From NCBI RefSeq assembly GCF_002355335.1, contig NZ_AP014946.1, forward strand, positions 2,061,501 through 2,125,500: a stretch of 64,000 nt of DNA. The letters run 5' to 3'. The position numbers and the translations under genes are program-made. This document shows, piece by piece, positions 9,556 to 18,705 of this stretch. The first letter of the stretch is position 1; the number at the start of each line of letters is the position of its first letter. This DNA is from Variibacter gotjawalensis. Its GTDB lineage: Bacteria > Pseudomonadota > Alphaproteobacteria > Rhizobiales > Xanthobacteraceae. The notes under the pieces are model-generated. The model worked only from the letters and a program-made list of their open reading frames with translations. It was not told where the DNA came from and did not search any database.

Positions 9556-10493
9556 TAGCGGATCCTCGGATCGAGAAACGTGTAGGCGATATCGATCAGC
9601 AGATTGACGATGACGTAAATGAAGCTGAAGAACAGCACCACGCCCTGGATGACGGGATAATCGCGCCGCAGGATCGCATCGACGGTGAGACGTCCAAGAC
9701 CCGGGATCGCAAACACGCTCTCGGTTACGACAGCGCCACCGATCAGGAGCGCAATGCCGATGCCGATCACGGTCACGATTGGCACTGCTGCGTTCTTCAA
9801 GGCATGCAGGAAGAGGATGGACCGTTGTCCCAGTCCTTTGGCACGCGCCGTGCGCACATAGTCTTGTTGCAAGACTTCCAGCATCGTCGCGCGCGTGATG
9901 CGAGCGATCAGCGCGATATAGACGCAGCCGAGCGCGATGGATGGCAGAATGAGATTGTCGAGCCACGCCCAGAAGCCACGTGCGATCGGGGTATAGCCCT
10001 GCACTGGGAACCAGCCGAATTCCAGTGCGAATACGTAAGCCAGCAGATAGCCAACGACAAACACCGGCACAGAAAACCCGAACACCGCGAAAGCCATGAT
10101 GAGGCGATCGAGGAACGTGCCGGCTTTCCAAGCTGCAATGACCCCCATCGGCACCGCAATCATGATCGACATGATGAGCGTCACGATCATAAGCGAAATG
10201 GTCGGCTCAAGGCGCTGCCCGATCAACTGCGAAACCGGCAATCCCGTGAAGATGGATTTGCCGAGATTGCCCTGCATGAGCTGCCACACCCATTCGCCGA
10301 AGCGGATGAGGAAGGGCCGATCGAGCCCGAGGCTTTGCCGGATGCGTTCGATATCCTGGGGCGTCGCTTGATCGCCCGCGATCACCGCAGCCGGATCGCC
10401 CGGCGCAACATAAAGCAAACTGAAGACGAACAGCGCGACGAACCCCATCACGGGGATCGTCGCGGCTATTCGGCGGAGAATGTAACTCAGCAT
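9552..10493 (-). CDS. Peptide-type ABC transporter permease (DppB-like)
   Basis: A 313-residue permease starting MLSYILRRIAATIPVM, the typical DppB/OppB N-terminus. It has the periplasmic LYVAPGDPA..DQATPQDIERIRQ segment and the ending LLIDIAYTFLDPRIRY. EAA-loop residues YVRTARAKGLGQRSI, which contact the ATPases, are clear. The start is ATG 10493, 31 bases after the binding-protein stop. Its stop overlaps the next gene. It forms the transmembrane pore with the DppC-like subunit. Confidence 0.92.
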   Translation of the reverse strand: MLSYILRRIAATIPVMGFVALFVFSLLYVAPGDPAAVIAGDQATPQDIERIRQSLGLDRPFLIRFGEWVWQLMQGNLGKSIFTGLPVSQLIGQRLEPTISLMIVTLIMSIMIAVPMGVIAAWKAGTFLDRLIMAFAVFGFSVPVFVVGYLLAYVFALEFGWFPVQGYTPIARGFWAWLDNLILPSIALGCVYIALIARITRATMLEVLQQDYVRTARAKGLGQRSILFLHALKNAAVPIVTVIGIGIALLIGGAVVTESVFAIPGLGRLTVDAILRRDYPVIQGVVLFFSFIYVIVNLLIDIAYTFLDPRIRY

Positions 10494-10524
10494 GGCGAAC
10501 TGTTGATGTGCCGCAATGGATCGC

Positions 10525-12126
10525 TCACGCCGATTTCGAGACCCCCCAAAACCATGGCAACGGCCCCTTTGTGATGCCCGACACGTTCTTGCGCCATGCT
10601 TGGTAGCCTAAGAAAAATCCGGTCGGCGCATATACGACGTGATCGAGCGCTGCCTTGTTGAGCCGCGCCATAACGACCTTTTCTTCGTCGAGCGTCTTGG
10701 CGTCGAACCAGTTCGACACCTCCTTCTCGACTTCTTCGCTATTGGGCCAGCCGAACCATGCTTTGTCGCCGTTCGCGCGTACCGCGTTGTAGGGTGCGGG
10801 GCTGATGCAGTCGGCGCCCGCGTGCCAGGTATGGAACATGCTCCAACCGCCTTGGCCCGGCGGCGACTTTTGTGCACGCCGCTGACCGGTCGTGCCCCAG
10901 TCTGTCGCGACGAAATCGACATTCATGCCGAGCCGTTTAAGCAATTCTGCGGTGACGTCACCCTGTGCCTTCGTGATCGGCTGATCCTGCGCAACGATGC
11001 AAGTGACTGGCTGACCTGAGTACGAACTCTCCGACAAGAGCTTCTTTGCTGCCGCCAGATTCTTCATCTTCAAAATCTCGCCGCCGGATTCGGTGTACAG
11101 CGGTGTGTCCGGGGTGAAGAAGCCAGGTAGCGGCTTCCACAATGCGTTGTCGTCACCGACCAGCGCCCGCATGTATTCTTCTTGGTCGAGCGCCATCAGC
11201 ACGGCGCGACGCACCTTTACGTCATTGAACGGCGGATGCAGATGATTCATCCGGAACGAACCGATATTGCCGAGGCTGTCCGCAATATCGACCGAGATGT
11301 TCCGGTTCTTCTTGAGCACCGGCACAAGATCGGAGATCGGATTTTCCCACCAATCGACTTCGCCATTCTGTAGCGCAGATGAAGCCGTCGCCGGATCCGG
11401 CATCACGATCCATTCGATGCGGTCGATCAACATGTTCTTGCCGCCCGCCAACCAGGATGCGGGCTCTTGCCGCGGCACGTAATCGGTGAACTTCTCGAAC
11501 ACCGCCTTAGCGCCTGGCACCCATTCACCCTTGGCGAATTTCATCGGCCCGCTGCCGATATATTCGTCGATCTGCTTGAATGGGTCCGTCTTGGCAATCC
11601 GCTCCGGCATGATAAAGGCGATCGGCGTGTTGTTCTTGCCAAGCGCGAGCAGCATTTTGGGATACGGCTTTTTCAGCAACCATTTGACCGTGCGATCGTC
11701 CACCGCGGTGAGTTCGTTTTGGATCGCGATGATCATTTGGCCCATCGGATCGCGGACTGCCCATCGCGCAAGGCTGGCGACGACGTCTTTCGCCAACACA
11801 GGCGTGCCGTCGTGGAATTTCAGGTTTGGCCGCAGCTTGAAAGTCCAGGTCAGCCCGTCGCTGGAGACCTCGGCCGACTCCGCCATCTGCGGTTTCGGTT
11901 CGAGATTGGAATCGAAGCCGTACAGCGTGTCCCACACCATCGCGGCTGCGTTGCGGACGACGTATTGCGTTCCCCAGATCGGATCGAAGTTCGCGAGGTT
12001 AGCCTGCGGGACGAAGCGCAGCGTCTTGGCAGCCGCGCCTTGCGATATGGCGGGCCTCGAGAGGCCGCCGCTCGCCGCCATGGCGCCGAGCCCGGCAGCC
12101 CCTTTCAAGAGCATCCTGCGATCCAT
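10525..12126 (-). CDS. ABC transporter substrate-binding protein, family 5 (SBP_bac_5)
   Basis: A 533-residue periplasmic binding protein of the dipeptide/oligopeptide/nickel family. The N-terminus MDRRMLLKGAAGLGAMAASG looks like a twin-arginine-type signal, ending near PAISQGAAA. Family landmarks follow: VPQANLANFDPIWGTQYV, TWTFKLRPNLKFHDGTP and VRRAVLMALDQEEYMRALVG. It is first in the minus-strand operon and divergent, across 214 bases, from the amidohydrolase at 12341. This type binds short peptides, opines, glutathione or other small ligands. The divergent hydrolase hints that the ligand may be an N-acyl or ester compound; this is inference. Confidence 0.92.
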   Translation of the reverse strand: MDRRMLLKGAAGLGAMAASGGLSRPAISQGAAAKTLRFVPQANLANFDPIWGTQYVVRNAAAMVWDTLYGFDSNLEPKPQMAESAEVSSDGLTWTFKLRPNLKFHDGTPVLAKDVVASLARWAVRDPMGQMIIAIQNELTAVDDRTVKWLLKKPYPKMLLALGKNNTPIAFIMPERIAKTDPFKQIDEYIGSGPMKFAKGEWVPGAKAVFEKFTDYVPRQEPASWLAGGKNMLIDRIEWIVMPDPATASSALQNGEVDWWENPISDLVPVLKKNRNISVDIADSLGNIGSFRMNHLHPPFNDVKVRRAVLMALDQEEYMRALVGDDNALWKPLPGFFTPDTPLYTESGGEILKMKNLAAAKKLLSESSYSGQPVTCIVAQDQPITKAQGDVTAELLKRLGMNVDFVATDWGTTGQRRAQKSPPGQGGWSMFHTWHAGADCISPAPYNAVRANGDKAWFGWPNSEEVEKEVSNWFDAKTLDEEKVVMARLNKAALDHVVYAPTGFFLGYQAWRKNVSGITKGPLPWFWGVSKSA

Positions 12127-12340
12127 CAGACGTCTCCGTTTTTTGATTGTTCAATCGATGGGTAAGCAACGCCTCTTTATTGGGCGCTCCGCGGCGTGGA
12201 CGAGGAGCCAAACCCGAACGCTAGGCCCGACTGCTCGTGTCAGCAAGCCCTATGCCAGCGGTTGCATCATTCCGGAGGCGAGGTTGTCCGCGGGCTCACG
12301 GCTTGCATAATTGCCGCTACCGCCACCGGAGCGCGACGGC

Positions 12341-13504
12341 ATGACCCACGATCTCATTCTCAAAGGCGGCCACGTCATCGATCCTTCGCAAGGGCATGAC
12401 GGCGTGCTCGATGTCGCCTTCACGGACGGCAAGGTTTCGGGCTTCGGCAAGAGCTTGACCGGCGCCAAGGAAATACGAGACGTTAGCGGAACCATAGTCT
12501 CGCCCGGCCTCATCGATCTGCACACGCACGTCTATTGGGGCGGCACCTCTCTTGGCATCGACGCGGACGAATTCTGCCGGCTGTCTGGCGTCACGACTTC
12601 TGTCGACACCGGCAGCGCCGGCCCCGGCAATTGGGCCGGCTTCCGCAAGCATGTCATCGAGCCAAGCCAGGCGCGTATTCTCGCCTACCTCCACGTCTCT
12701 CATGCCGGCATCTTCGGTTTCGACCACCGCGTCATGGTCGGCGAGAGCGGCGATTTGCGCCTGATGAACCCGATCGACGCCGTGAAGGTGGCGGATGAAA
12801 ACCGCGACTACATCGTCGGCATTAAGGTGCGGGTCGGCCTGCACGCGTCCGGTGCCTCAGGCACTGTGCCGTTGAACATCGCGCTGCAAGTGGCCGACGA
12901 GGTCGGTATGCCGCTGATGTGCCACATCGACCATCCTCCGCCATCGTACGAGGAAGTCCTCGATATGCTGCGGCCGGGCGACGTGCTGACTCACGCCTTC
13001 CGTCCCTTCCCGAATGCGCCGATCACGGCACAAGGCAAAGTCAAACCGGAGGTGCAAGCAGCACGGAAACGCGGCGTGATATTCGATATCGGTCACGGCA
13101 AAGGGTCGTTTGCCTTCAAGACCGCGCGCGCGATGCTCGCCAATGGATTCGAACCGGACACGATCTCATCCGATGTTCATAAGCTCTGCATCGACGGCCC
13201 GGCCTTCGATCAAGTCACGACGATGTCGAAGTTCCTTTGCCTCGGCATGAACCTGAAGAACGTGATCGCTGCCTCGACCGTAAATGCCGCAACAGCTTTG
13301 AAGCGACCCGAATACGGTTCGCTCAAGATCGGCTCTCTCGGAGACGCCACGATCCTTTCGGTGCGAGAGGGCAAATTCGACTACGTCGATGTTACGGGCG
13401 AGCACCTAGCCGGAGACAAGAAGATTGTATCAGAGGGTGTGGTGCTCAAAGGAAAATGGTGGCACCCAAAGCGCTCAAAAAAGTTTGCAACCTTGAGTGC
13501 CTGA
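12341..13504 (+). CDS. Amidohydrolase/deacetylase-family metallohydrolase (COG3964 type)
   Basis: A 387-residue amidohydrolase-superfamily enzyme related to dihydroorotases and D-aminoacylases. The metal motif is GLIDLHTHVYWGG with His61 and His63. IVGIKVRVG carries the probable carboxylated lysine, further His ligands are in LMCHIDHPPP and LTHAF, and the catalytic Asp region is ISSDVH. FDIGHGKGSFAFKTA is typical of the COG3964 group, some members of which are reported to hydrolyse acetylated hydroxy acids such as acetyl-(R)-mandelate. ATG 12341 agrees with the start of homology; a TTG 30 bases upstream would only add a tail. It is divergent from the peptide-type importer, suggesting uptake and hydrolysis of one substrate. 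Confidence 0.87.
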   Translation: MTHDLILKGGHVIDPSQGHDGVLDVAFTDGKVSGFGKSLTGAKEIRDVSGTIVSPGLIDLHTHVYWGGTSLGIDADEFCRLSGVTTSVDTGSAGPGNWAGFRKHVIEPSQARILAYLHVSHAGIFGFDHRVMVGESGDLRLMNPIDAVKVADENRDYIVGIKVRVGLHASGASGTVPLNIALQVADEVGMPLMCHIDHPPPSYEEVLDMLRPGDVLTHAFRPFPNAPITAQGKVKPEVQAARKRGVIFDIGHGKGSFAFKTARAMLANGFEPDTISSDVHKLCIDGPAFDQVTTMSKFLCLGMNLKNVIAASTVNAATALKRPEYGSLKIGSLGDATILSVREGKFDYVDVTGEHLAGDKKIVSEGVVLKGKWWHPKRSKKFATLSA

Positions 13505-14248
13505 AAATTGACTCTGGATTATGCCTATATCTCTTCACGTAAATGGACGCAGTCCAGATTGGCATGGCGCCGCGCGTATTGCAGATACCAGCAAACGTGC
13601 ATCGGGGTCGAACAGCGGGACGCCGCGCCCTTGCGCCCACTCGGCCTGGAACCTTGCATCCACGGCAACAGTGCGCGCATGCCGATCGGCCGAGGGGATT
13701 AGGTTCAAGCCAGTCTGCGGCCGCCAAGACCGCGTCATCGCGCCAATCCTGTCCATGCCGTGGAGCATTCCCTGGACGTCGGGAACGAAGTGGTCGGACA
13801 TCAAAATAGAGCACGCGAGGCAGCTTAGCATGATCACCTAGCCGCAAGGTTCATAGCAAACCAGCAGCTTTTGCGATTAGTCCACCGATCGTAGAGAGTG
13901 CAGTGGCGGTGCCAGCAGTCTTCGAGGCGAGAGCTTCTAGCTTTGTAAATGCAGTGACCGCCGTGCTCAATTTGCGGCGAGATCAGTTAGGAAGCTGCCG
14001 ATCCGCTTCCGGCCCCCAATGCGGAAACCTGGGTAGTCCCTGCGATCCGCGCCGTTGCTCGTCTAAAAAAGTACTCGACGACAAGGAAGTTGGCGAGGTC
14101 CGCTGATTTCCAACGCGCGGTCTCTGAGGCTAGCGGGTTGAGTAGGTAGACCATAGCCGTCTCATATAGCGACATACCAAGACCGTATTGGCCCGCCGAG
14201 AGTGCGTCTGTCACACCTATGGAAACACGAATTCCGGAGACAAGACCA
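13505..14248. other. Intergenic region, no confident gene
   Basis: These 740 bases follow the amidohydrolase. Overlapping frames occur on both strands at 13446-13847, none with a convincing start or family motif. On the minus strand, 14280 to 13987 reads as a possible protein ending GSGSAAS. Directly after its stop, in the next phase, comes LSTAVTAFTKLEALASK down to about 13855. This may be a decayed small gene with a frameshift. Nothing else is recognised. Confidence 0.4.
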
Positions 14249-14716
14249 ATGACCCTTACGGCACTCGCGTGGCTAGGCATGATGGCTTACGCCTTCCACA
14301 TCCTCGAAGAATACATGCTCGACTGGCGCGACTGGGCGCGCAACGAACTCAAGCTCCCGGTCGAATGGAACGATTTTTACGTGACCAACGGAATCGTGGT
14401 CGCGCTCGGGATCGCGCAGGCCATGTTGGCTGCTGAGCTGCCGCTCGCCGCGCTCGGCTTCGCCGGCCTGATGCTGATCAACGGGATCTTGATGCACATC
14501 GTGCCGTTTGCTCGCACGGGCCGCTTCTCGCCGGGCGTCTTCACGGCGGTAGTAATGTTCCTGCCGCTCGGCACTGCGACATTCTGGACCGCGCTTTCGA
14601 ATAATCTCGTTTCGCCGGCCGTGGCGGTTCTTGGGCTGGCACTCGGCGGTCTCACGCTCGCGTTCCCGATCGTGATGCTGAACATCAAGACGAAGCCGTT
14701 TTTCCGCCAAGCCTGA
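14249..14716 (+). CDS. HXXEE-domain membrane protein
   Basis: A 155-residue integral membrane protein. The name-giving motif HILEE appears at residues 15-19 in AYAFHILEEYMLDW, followed by a second acidic/His motif (LMLINGILMHIVPF). Four to five hydrophobic segments cover the rest. HXXEE proteins are of unknown biochemical role; conserved His/Glu residues facing the membrane suggest metal binding or catalysis. Start ATG 14249 is chosen for the upstream CGGAGA; an in-frame ATG at 14219 lacks a ribosome-binding site. It lies 22 bases before the AtuA-type gene and is probably in the same transcript. Confidence 0.8.
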   Translation: MTLTALAWLGMMAYAFHILEEYMLDWRDWARNELKLPVEWNDFYVTNGIVVALGIAQAMLAAELPLAALGFAGLMLINGILMHIVPFARTGRFSPGVFTAVVMFLPLGTATFWTALSNNLVSPAVAVLGLALGGLTLAFPIVMLNIKTKPFFRQA

Positions 14717-14738
14717 GCCCCGAGCAGGAATGCCCGCA

Positions 14739-16247
14739 ATGCCCCAACTGATCTACCGCGCCGTCTCCGCTTGCGGCGCTCTCGGTTACGGCTTCCCGAA
14801 GGAGTCGTTTGACGAGGCTCTCAATGGCCGCGTCGACGCGATCGTCGCGGACGGCGGGTCGATGGATGCCGGCCCGTCCTATCTCGGCGCTGGCACGCAG
14901 TATTTCGAACGTGATGCCGTGCGCGCCGATTACTATCGCATGGTCGAGGCCAGCGAACGTCTTGCCTGCCCGGTCATTATCGGCAACAGCGGAATGGCGG
15001 GCGGCGCGCGCAACCTCGCCTGGATGGTTGATGTCGCGAAGGATGTCTTCGCCGAACTCGGCGTGCAAGCGAAGACCGCTGTGATTGCATCAGATATCGA
15101 TAGTGGGATCGTGCTCGACGAGTTTCATCGCGATGCGTTGCTGCCGATCGGCCGCGGTCTTGTTCTGGAAGAAAACGCAATCGCCGACAGCATCATCGTC
15201 GGCCAGATGGGTGTGCATCCGCTGATCAGCGCTCTCGACAGCGGTGCGCAATACGTGATCGCTGGCCGCGCCTGCGACGTCGCGCTCTTTGCCGCCGATA
15301 TGATCAGGCGAGGCATCGCGCCAGGGCTCGCCTATCATGTCGGCTATGTTCTGGCGTGCGGTGCGCTTGCATGCGAGCCGGGCTCGCCGTCCGACTGTCT
15401 CGTCGCGGAAGTTTACGATGACGGTTCGGCGATCTTCATTGCGCCGAACGCCGATCGGCGGTGTACGCCGTTGTCCATCGCGGCGCATTCGCTCTACGAA
15501 GAGAGCCATCCGCTGCTGCAGTTTTATCCCGAAGGCATCCTGGCTTTAGAGAAGACCGACTATTTCTCCAGTGGGCCGCGCCAGGCCGGCATCCGCAACA
15601 GCCATCTGGTGCACGCCGGAAAGCCGTGGCCGTGGAGCATCAAGCTCGACGGCGCGCGCCGTGTCGGCGACGGTCCGTCCAAAAGATGTGCGTGGACGCT
15701 GCATCACCTTCTGCAGAACGAAGACATCATCAAGAGGCGATTGTTTCCGATCACGGTCTACGACGCCGCGGGCGATAACTGGACAGTCGTCGACATCCGG
15801 CAGCCGCGATACTTCGATGTCGGCGACAAGAACTATGACGGCAGCGTCGACGAGCGCACGCTCACGCAGATCTCGGATGTTGCGCCGAACCGCCCGTGCG
15901 TCGGAAAGCAACGGCTGTCCGATTTGGTGGCCGACGTCCGCAGCAGAGACGCGGGCGTCAACCGCGTCACTCTCGACATCATGTTTTCGTCCGGGGAGAG
16001 CTACGAGGCTGCGCTGTATTCCAACCTCTTCTCCGCCGAAAGTATCGCGGCGCTTCTTGACCTCGACCCCGAGCAGGTTGTGGGTGCGTACTTCGTCGAC
16101 AGCTGCAACGCGATCAAGATCACGATCGAGCGACCTGTCATCTCGCAGGATTTTAGTGACGCTTTCGCGGCGTATCTTGTGGCAGCGATCAAAAACCTGA
16201 ATGTTCCGATCTACGCTTCGGCGCTCGCCCGCGCCTCGTCGTTCTAG
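14739..16247 (+). CDS. AtuA-family (DUF1446) protein fused to a DUF4387-like domain
   Basis: A 502-residue protein in two parts. Residues 1-370 match the acyclic-terpene-utilisation AtuA/DUF1446 family: GGSMDAGPSYLGAG, NSGMAGGARNLAWMVD and ARRVGDGPSKRCAW are landmarks. Residues about 395-500 (LSDLVADVRSRDAGVNRVTL, then LDPEQVVGAYFVDSCNAIKI) resemble DUF4387, usually a separate small protein encoded beside AtuA. AtuA-type proteins occur in citronellol/geraniol degradation clusters and in many unrelated catabolic loci; their reaction is unsettled. ATG 14739 is preferred over 14730 because AGGA lies nine bases upstream. Neighbours do not include the acyl-CoA carboxylase of true atu clusters, so the substrate is probably different. 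Confidence 0.82.
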   Translation: MPQLIYRAVSACGALGYGFPKESFDEALNGRVDAIVADGGSMDAGPSYLGAGTQYFERDAVRADYYRMVEASERLACPVIIGNSGMAGGARNLAWMVDVAKDVFAELGVQAKTAVIASDIDSGIVLDEFHRDALLPIGRGLVLEENAIADSIIVGQMGVHPLISALDSGAQYVIAGRACDVALFAADMIRRGIAPGLAYHVGYVLACGALACEPGSPSDCLVAEVYDDGSAIFIAPNADRRCTPLSIAAHSLYEESHPLLQFYPEGILALEKTDYFSSGPRQAGIRNSHLVHAGKPWPWSIKLDGARRVGDGPSKRCAWTLHHLLQNEDIIKRRLFPITVYDAAGDNWTVVDIRQPRYFDVGDKNYDGSVDERTLTQISDVAPNRPCVGKQRLSDLVADVRSRDAGVNRVTLDIMFSSGESYEAALYSNLFSAESIAALLDLDPEQVVGAYFVDSCNAIKITIERPVISQDFSDAFAAYLVAAIKNLNVPIYASALARASSF

Positions 16248-16257
16248 GAGTGCCGGA

Positions 16258-16707
16258 ATGTATGTCGCGATCGTACTTCTGCTCACGGTGATCTTGCCCC
16301 TCGCGAGCATCGCGATCCAGTTCGGGAGCGCCGATCTCATCGTCTTGGTCGGCAAATGGTTCACGTTCTGGGGGGTCGGCATTCGGTTGCTGCTCGCAAG
16401 CGCGACGCAAATGATCAAGCCGCAGACCACGCTCGGCATTCTCGGGATCGAAGCGCCGAACGCAAGCGTCGTCGTGCGCGAACTCGGTTTCGCGAACTTT
16501 GCGCTCGGGGCGATCGCGACGGCTTCGTTGATCGCGCCAGCGTGGCTGCTTCCAGCCGCTTGCGCGGCCGGCCTATTCCTTGTCCTCTGCGGCATCCAGC
16601 ACGCGATGGTGCGGCATCGCGGCACGCGCGAGAATGTCGCGATGGCGACCGACCTCATCGTTGGAGCGGCGGCGCTGCTGTTCGCCGCCGTCCAACTCGT
16701 GCGCTGA
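16258..16707 (+). CDS. Small integral membrane protein (DUF6790-like)
   Basis: A 149-residue protein with about four hydrophobic segments, starting MYVAIVLLLTVILPLASIAI. The central motif is VVRELGFANFALG, and the last helix ends FAAVQLVR. The start, ATG 16258, lies 11 bases after the AtuA-type stop behind TAGGAGTG, so it is very probably co-transcribed. It resembles small membrane proteins grouped as DUF6790, but that match is from memory. It is convergent with the LysR gene, with two bases between stops. No function is assigned. Confidence 0.7.
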   Translation: MYVAIVLLLTVILPLASIAIQFGSADLIVLVGKWFTFWGVGIRLLLASATQMIKPQTTLGILGIEAPNASVVVRELGFANFALGAIATASLIAPAWLLPAACAAGLFLVLCGIQHAMVRHRGTRENVAMATDLIVGAAALLFAAVQLVR

Positions 16708-16709
16708 GC

Positions 16710-17633
16710 TTACACCGAGATCCATACTGCCCCGGGCGGTTTTGTCTCGCGCACAAACGCCTCGACCGCGCTCGCAACGATGTCGCGAACGGCTTCGCCC
16801 GCGACCGTCAACGGAAAATCGCTTGAGACCACGAGGGAGCACGTCATCTCCAGTGGCGGATCGAGCGGCATCGGCGTTGAGAACGCGCCGGCCGGGTAGT
16901 TCGATAAATCACCGGTGGGCAGGATCGTGTAGCCCGCGCCGGCGCGGACCGTGGCGAGCTCAGTCAGAACTGAATTCGCTTCCAAGATGATGTCCGCCCG
17001 CAGGCCAGCTGCTTTCATCGCCTGGTCGACCAGATCGCGGCGCGCCACGCCGGCTGGAGGGAGAACCAGCGGCAGCTTCGCAACGTCGGCCAGCGGCAGT
17101 TTCTTTTTCTTGCCGAGCGGTGTGCTGCCGATCACGTGGAGCTGCTGGCGGTAGAGCGGCTTGCGCGCCACCTGCGCGTCGAATCCGGTTTCCAGGACGA
17201 TTCCCATATGGAGAGCGTTGTCGTGAACTTCGCGCGAGAGGCTCTCGCTGTCGGCGTCCGAGAGGCGAAGATTGACCTTCGGCAGCGTTTCGCGGCATGC
17301 CGCAACGATGCGGCCGAGCAGCTTCGGCGCGAGCGTCGACGCGATACCGAGCGTCACGAGCCCTTCGGGTTCCGCGATGTTAGAGCGCACCAGCGACGGC
17401 AACTCCTCGAGCTGTCGCAGAATGACGACCGCCTCGTCGTAAAGCCGCTGCCCCGCCGGTGTCGGCACCGCACCGCGCGCGCTGCGCTTAAGCAGAGGCG
17501 CGCCGAAGCGCTCTTCAAGCTCGGCGATCTGTTGACTGAGTGCGGGCTGCGCGACGTGAATCGCCGCAGCGGCGCGAGAGAAACTGCCGGCCTCGACGAC
17601 GTTCACGAAGTAGCGCAAGTGGCGGAATTGCAT
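16710..17633 (-). CDS. LysR-family transcriptional regulator
   Basis: A 307-residue LysR regulator. The N-terminal winged helix MQFRHLRYFVNVVEAGSFSR is followed by AAIHVAQPALSQQIAELEE (recognition helix), then a linker helix and a periplasmic-binding-protein-like effector domain (SLVTLGIASTLAPKLLGRIV-type start near residue 90). The overall pattern is close to Nac/CynR-type regulators of aromatic or nitrogen metabolism. It lies downstream of, and convergent with, the AtuA operon, and directly downstream of a second, clearly paralogous LysR gene. Its target is unknown; the AtuA/HXXEE operon and the amidohydrolase are the nearest catabolic candidates. Confidence 0.9.
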   Translation of the reverse strand: MQFRHLRYFVNVVEAGSFSRAAAAIHVAQPALSQQIAELEERFGAPLLKRSARGAVPTPAGQRLYDEAVVILRQLEELPSLVRSNIAEPEGLVTLGIASTLAPKLLGRIVAACRETLPKVNLRLSDADSESLSREVHDNALHMGIVLETGFDAQVARKPLYRQQLHVIGSTPLGKKKKLPLADVAKLPLVLPPAGVARRDLVDQAMKAAGLRADIILEANSVLTELATVRAGAGYTILPTGDLSNYPAGAFSTPMPLDPPLEMTCSLVVSSDFPLTVAGEAVRDIVASAVEAFVRETKPPGAVWISV

Positions 17634-17692
17634 TTTCTTGTTCTGGTTGGCGGTGCGTCAGAGAAGAATTGGTTGCGTTGGTGCGGAGAGCG

Positions 17693-18625
17693 TCATTTTT
17701 GTGCGATCCATGTCGTGCCCGAATAGGCGCGCTCGCGGATGTGATCGCCGACGAAGTCGGCCAGCAGATCGCAGACGCTCTGGGTGGCAACCATCCCGGG
17801 CGCGTTGTTCGATGTGATGATCGTGCAGGAGACGAACGCCTGCGGCTCGATCAGTTGCGGCATGCCGAGGCCGTGATCTCCGACATCCGTGAGAATCGAT
17901 TTCGGCAGCACTGTGCTGCCCAGCCCGGAACGCACCGCGTCGAGCATATTCGAAAGGATGTCGGCTTCGAAAGCAACGTTCGGTACGACGCCTGCTGCCT
18001 GCAGCACATGATCGAGCGCCGTCCGCGTGATGTTGGGGCGCGCCGGGAGAATGAGCGGCAGTTCGGCAAGCTCAGACACGGTCACGGTCTTGCGGAGCGG
18101 TTTCTCGGTAGCGGGACCGATCAGAAACAAACGCTGCCGGAACAGCAAGCGCCGTTCGAAATTCGACGTGAGTTCATCCTCGAATACGAGGCCGGCATCG
18201 AGCTCGCGATTAGCAACACGGGTTTTGATCGTGGCGCTGTCGGTGACGGATACGCTAAGCTTCACCTTCGGAAGCTCCTGCTTGCAGCGCGCGACGAAAC
18301 CCGTGGTCAGCGACGCGAAAAGCGTCGACGTCACGCCGATATTCACGGCGCCGGCCGCGCCGCGGTTCGAAGACGAGACGATCGTCTGCAGCTGCTCCAT
18401 CTTCTGCAGGATGGCCGACGCTTCGCGATAAAGGATCGCGCCGGCCGCGGTCGGGCGTACGCCGCGCGCGCTGCGCAGCAAAAGGTCGACACCGAGGTGC
18501 TCTTCGAGATGGGCGATCTGTTGGCTGAGTGCCGGCTGCGCGACATAGATCGTCGCCGCCGCGCGCGAGAAGCTGCCGGCTTCGACAATTTTAACGAAGT
18601 AGCGCAGTTGCCGATATTGAAGCAT
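17693..18625 (-). CDS. LysR-family transcriptional regulator (paralogue of 16710-17633)
   Basis: A 310-residue LysR protein. LRYFVKIVEAGSFSRAAATI and YVAQPALSQQIAHLEEHLG are nearly identical to the helix-turn-helix of its neighbour, and both effector domains share the IGVTSTL / IGIASTL entry to the first lobe. The start is ATG 18625, with GGGGA upstream; a GTG three bases earlier is less likely. The pair are tandem (60-base gap, same strand) and probably arose by duplication; their effector domains have diverged. Target unknown. Confidence 0.9.
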   Translation of the reverse strand: MLQYRQLRYFVKIVEAGSFSRAAATIYVAQPALSQQIAHLEEHLGVDLLLRSARGVRPTAAGAILYREASAILQKMEQLQTIVSSSNRGAAGAVNIGVTSTLFASLTTGFVARCKQELPKVKLSVSVTDSATIKTRVANRELDAGLVFEDELTSNFERRLLFRQRLFLIGPATEKPLRKTVTVSELAELPLILPARPNITRTALDHVLQAAGVVPNVAFEADILSNMLDAVRSGLGSTVLPKSILTDVGDHGLGMPQLIEPQAFVSCTIITSNNAPGMVATQSVCDLLADFVGDHIRERAYSGTTWIAQK

Positions 18626-18705
18626 CACGTCCCCACGACGTGCGCCACCTAAGCGCGCGCCGGAGAGCTGTACAAGCCCGCCGCTGCCTTACTTTCGGCC
18701 CTCGA

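Noticed and set aside
9556-10131. N-terminal extension of the DppC-like permease
   Set aside because: It overlaps dppB in another phase and gives a Cys/Arg-rich sequence unlike any permease.
8614-10574. Plus-strand frames opposite the permease genes
   Set aside because: Charged, His/Arg-rich antisense translations typical of shadows in GC-rich DNA, without start signals.
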